The notes under the pieces were generated by a model. The model saw only the letters and a list, made by a program, of their open reading frames with translations. It searched no databases and was not told the DNA's origin. Positions 6,026-7,782 of a stretch of DNA of 7,782 nt are shown piece after piece. A program made the translations under genes and the position numbers. Origin of the DNA: an uncultured Porphyromonadaceae bacterium (GTDB lineage: Bacteria; Bacteroidota; Bacteroidia; Bacteroidales; Muribaculaceae); assembly GCA_900555165.1 (NCBI GenBank), contig USKE01000105.1:1-7782 (forward strand), in the 5' to 3' direction. Each line of letters opens with the position of its first letter. Position 1 is the first letter of the stretch.

Positions 6026-7363
6026 TCAGACTGCCGGGAGCGACAGTCCGTTCAGTTTGCGGAAGAGGTCGAGCGCGTAGACGTCGGTCATGCCCGAGAC
6101 ATGGTCGAGTACCGCCTGAATCTTTCCGAAAAGGGTGGGGGCATCGATCTGGTACTGCCCGGGTACCTGCGACAGCAACAGGCGCGAATAGTTCTCAGAC
6201 GGATGGCGCACGGCGTGTATCAGTTTCTCAAGCAGGAAGGTGATGATGCGGTTACCGGCCAGCTCGATGTCCACCACCTCTTTGGCGCAGTAGATGCTGG
6301 CCCATGAGGCGGCGTTGCAGGCGGCGTATGCCTCTCTTTCGCGCTGCGGCATGCAGTCGAGCAGCCGCCCGGTGAAGGTGCCGTCGAGTATGGCTGCCTC
6401 GTTGTCGGCGAAAGCGCGTGCGCATGCCTTGACCAGCGTGCCGATGACGCCCGAGCGCAGATAGGCCACCTTCTCGTTGGGATCGTCGAGGCGATCCATC
6501 ACCTCGCGCACCCGGGCCTGGCGAGCCGTGTCGAAGAAACTTATGAAAAGCTCAATGACACGGTCGGTCGAGAAGATTTTGAGGCGGTGGGCGTCCTCGA
6601 TGTCCATTACCTCATAGCAGATGTCGTCGGCGGCCTCCACGATGTAGACCAGCGGGTGCCGGGCGTAGCCCGGTTCCTCGTCATCGGCCGACAGGCGTTT
6701 GATGCCGAGTCTGTCGGCGATGCGGGCGAAGGTCTCGGCCTCCGAGGTGAAGAATCCGAATTTGTTGCGGTCGCCGGCGCGTGCCGACGAGTAGGGGTAT
6801 TTCACAATCGACGCCAGCGTGGAGTAGGTCATGGCGAATCCCCCCTCGCGGCGCCCCTTGAAACTGTGGGTGAGCAGACGGAAGGCGTTGGCGTTTCCTT
6901 CGAAGTGTATCAGGTCGGCCCACTGCCCCGGGGTGAGCTGGCTTTCAAGCTCGGCAGCTGCACCCTCGGAGAAGAAGGTGGCGATGGCTTTCTCGCCCGA
7001 ATGGCCGAAAGGAGGGTTGCCCAGGTCGTGGGCCAGACAGGCCGCGGCCACAATCTCCTCAGCCGAGTCGAGTGCGGCCAGCGTGGCGGTATCGCCGGCA
7101 TAGCGCGGCGCGAGCAGAAGTGCCGCCTCAGAGGCGAGCGAACGTCCCACCGACGCCACTTCGAGCGAGTGGGTCAGACGGTTGTGCACGAAGATGCTCC
7201 CCGGTAGCGGGAAGACCTGCGTCTTGTTCTGCAGGCGCCTGAAAGGCGATGAGAACACCAGCCGGTCGAAATCGCGGCGGAAATCCGAGCGCACGCCCTG
7301 CCGCTCGCTGTGGTAATGCTCAATGCCGAGGCGCGTGTCTGATATGAGTCTGGTCCAGTGCAA
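6026..7363 (-). CDS. dgt: dNTP triphosphohydrolase (HD domain, dGTPase family)
   Basis: This 445-residue HD-superfamily enzyme hydrolyses dNTPs (classically dGTP) to deoxynucleoside and triphosphate, controlling nucleotide pools. The family start HWTRLISDTRLG leads into DRLVFSSPFRRLQNKTQVFPLPG (33-55), then RLTHSLEV with His65, ACLAHDLGNPPFGHSGE with the His112-Asp113 pair plus His121 and Glu124, HFEGNANAF (153-161), and EAADDICYEVMD (243-254) with Asp247. All the metal-binding positions I would expect are present. The start appears to be TTG at 7363: it lies where Bacteroides homologues begin MNWKQL, and the frame upstream has no ATG before the repeat spacer. Whether the preference is dGTP or any dNTP cannot be read from the sequence. 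Upstream is the spacer after hflX; downstream, the TPM gene begins 15 bases on. Confidence 0.93.
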   Translation of the reverse strand: MHWTRLISDTRLGIEHYHSERQGVRSDFRRDFDRLVFSSPFRRLQNKTQVFPLPGSIFVHNRLTHSLEVASVGRSLASEAALLLAPRYAGDTATLAALDSAEEIVAAACLAHDLGNPPFGHSGEKAIATFFSEGAAAELESQLTPGQWADLIHFEGNANAFRLLTHSFKGRREGGFAMTYSTLASIVKYPYSSARAGDRNKFGFFTSEAETFARIADRLGIKRLSADDEEPGYARHPLVYIVEAADDICYEVMDIEDAHRLKIFSTDRVIELFISFFDTARQARVREVMDRLDDPNEKVAYLRSGVIGTLVKACARAFADNEAAILDGTFTGRLLDCMPQREREAYAACNAASWASIYCAKEVVDIELAGNRIITFLLEKLIHAVRHPSENYSRLLLSQVPGQYQIDAPTLFGKIQAVLDHVSGMTDVYALDLFRKLNGLSLPAV

Positions 7364-7411
7364 GGTTGTATGGTTTTTTGGCTTTGGGGCTTTTTGTGGG
7401 GGGGAGGGTCT

Positions 7412-7483
7412 TTTAGGGCCTTTAAGGTCGTTAGAGTCTTTAAGGACTTTAAAGACCCTAAAGACCCTAAAGACCTTAAAGCC
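7412..7483. repeat. Eight tandem 9-base units with dyad symmetry in the hflX-dgt spacer
   Basis: Units on the plus strand are TTTAGGGCC (7412), TTTAAGGTC (7421), GTTAGAGTC (7430), TTTAAGGAC (7439), TTTAAAGAC (7448), CCTAAAGAC (7457), CCTAAAGAC (7466) and CTTAAAGCC (7475). The array is almost its own reverse complement about its middle. The outer arms AGGGCCTTTAAGGTC (7415-7429) and GACCTTAAAGCCCCT (7472-7486) pair over 15 bases with one mismatch, and an inner pair GTCTTTAA/TTAAAGAC (7436-7443 and 7449-7456) could also form. It starts about 9 bases after the hflX stop. No run of U follows on the minus-strand transcript, so an ordinary intrinsic terminator is not supported; an RNA hairpin or protein-binding array is possible. 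A seven-G run lies beside it at 7398-7404. Confidence 0.85.
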
Positions 7484-7491
7484 CCTGCCCC

Positions 7492-7782
7492 TTATTCTTC
7501 GTCGTATTTCTGGTAGAGGAAGTCATTGTAGGGGAAACGCTCGGCGTGGATCTCGCGGGCTTTCTGGTAGATGAGCTCCTTGAGGCGGTCGATGTTGGTG
7601 ACCTTTTTCGCCGAAACAAACACGCAGTTGCCGGGCGAGAGACGGTTCATCCAGGTTTTCTCAAGCTCGTCGAGAGGGATGTTCTCGCGGGTGCGCGGCG
7701 TAAGGTCGTCGGGATCCTTGGGGGTGTACGAGAAGGCATCGACCTTGTTGAACACCAGGTAAACGGGTTTGTCGCCCGCGCC
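7492..7782 (-). CDS. hflX: GTPase HflX, C-terminal part (5' end beyond the window)
   Basis: The frame is open to the right edge; the first residues visible are GAGDKPVYLVFNKVDAF. NKVD is the G4 guanine-specificity motif of a P-loop GTPase and VFVSAKK is the G5 motif. The following helix and the end AREIHAERFPYNDFLYQKYDEE match the C-terminus of Bacteroidales HflX. HflX binds the 50S subunit and splits or rescues stalled ribosomes, especially under stress. Only 96 residues are present; the HflX N-terminal domain and the G1 to G3 motifs lie outside. A GTG at 7755 is internal. The gene is followed by the repeat-filled spacer and then dgt on the same strand. Confidence 0.9.
   Translation of the reverse strand, partial: GAGDKPVYLVFNKVDAFSYTPKDPDDLTPRTRENIPLDELEKTWMNRLSPGNCVFVSAKKVTNIDRLKELIYQKAREIHAERFPYNDFLYQKYDEE

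Noticed and set aside
6587..7207. Plus-strand 206-codon frame opposite dgt
   Set aside because: The minus strand here encodes the conserved HD-domain enzyme; the plus frame has no family features.
7412..7483. Resemblance of TTTAGGG/CCCTAAA units to plant-type telomere repeats
   Set aside because: The units are 9 bases, degenerate and inverted midway, in the middle of bacterial genes; there is no sign of a chromosome end.
7412..7486. Intrinsic terminator for hflX
   Set aside because: A hairpin is possible, but neither strand shows the U-tract directly after a GC-rich stem; no firm terminator call can be made.

Overview
The window looks like chromosomal DNA of a GC-rich member of the Bacteroidales, most like Muribaculaceae. 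This rests on protein wording recalled from that order: a TonB-receptor-like outer-membrane protein with a 'LSKEIT.DREIVPE' mature N-terminus, a Bacteroides-type dNTP triphosphohydrolase and the HflX C-terminus. The scarcity of Shine-Dalgarno sites and one clear Bacteroidetes-type promoter (TTTC-N20-TATCTTTG) agree with it. No database search was possible; taxonomy and family calls are from sequence reading only.

Left half, plus strand: (1) the 3' part of a plug-less, TonB-receptor-like outer-membrane beta-barrel gene entering from the left edge; (2) 30 bases later, a 271-residue protein that aligns along its length with asparagine synthetase A (AsnA) but has lost most substrate-binding residues, so it looks like a pseudoenzyme; (3) a short spacer of 9-base direct repeats; (4) trmD, tRNA m1G37 methyltransferase, interrupted by an apparent 2-base deletion that separates the SAM-binding knot from the catalytic Arg/Asp half.

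Middle: a compact, visibly AT-richer type II toxin-antitoxin module on the minus strand (antitoxin upstream, YafQ-type RNase toxin overlapping it), convergent with trmD and carrying its own promoter. It looks like acquired DNA.

Right half, minus strand, read from the right edge: the C-terminal part of hflX (ribosome-associated GTPase), a 128-base spacer filled by a 9-base repeat array with dyad symmetry, dgt (HD-domain dNTP triphosphohydrolase, probable TTG start), a TPM-domain membrane protein with four CxxC pairs and a glycine-rich tail, and queG (epoxyqueuosine reductase) whose start overlaps the TPM gene stop by 7 bases. dgt, the TPM gene and queG are packed like an operon.

No tRNA, rRNA, CRISPR array or insertion sequence is visible, and no stretch above 300 bases lacks a gene. 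The points most worth checking are the degenerate AsnA paralogue, the trmD frameshift (whose junction creates a CCC-C site, the sequence at which loss of TrmD activity is known to promote +1 slippage), and the two unrelated 9-base-period spacers.
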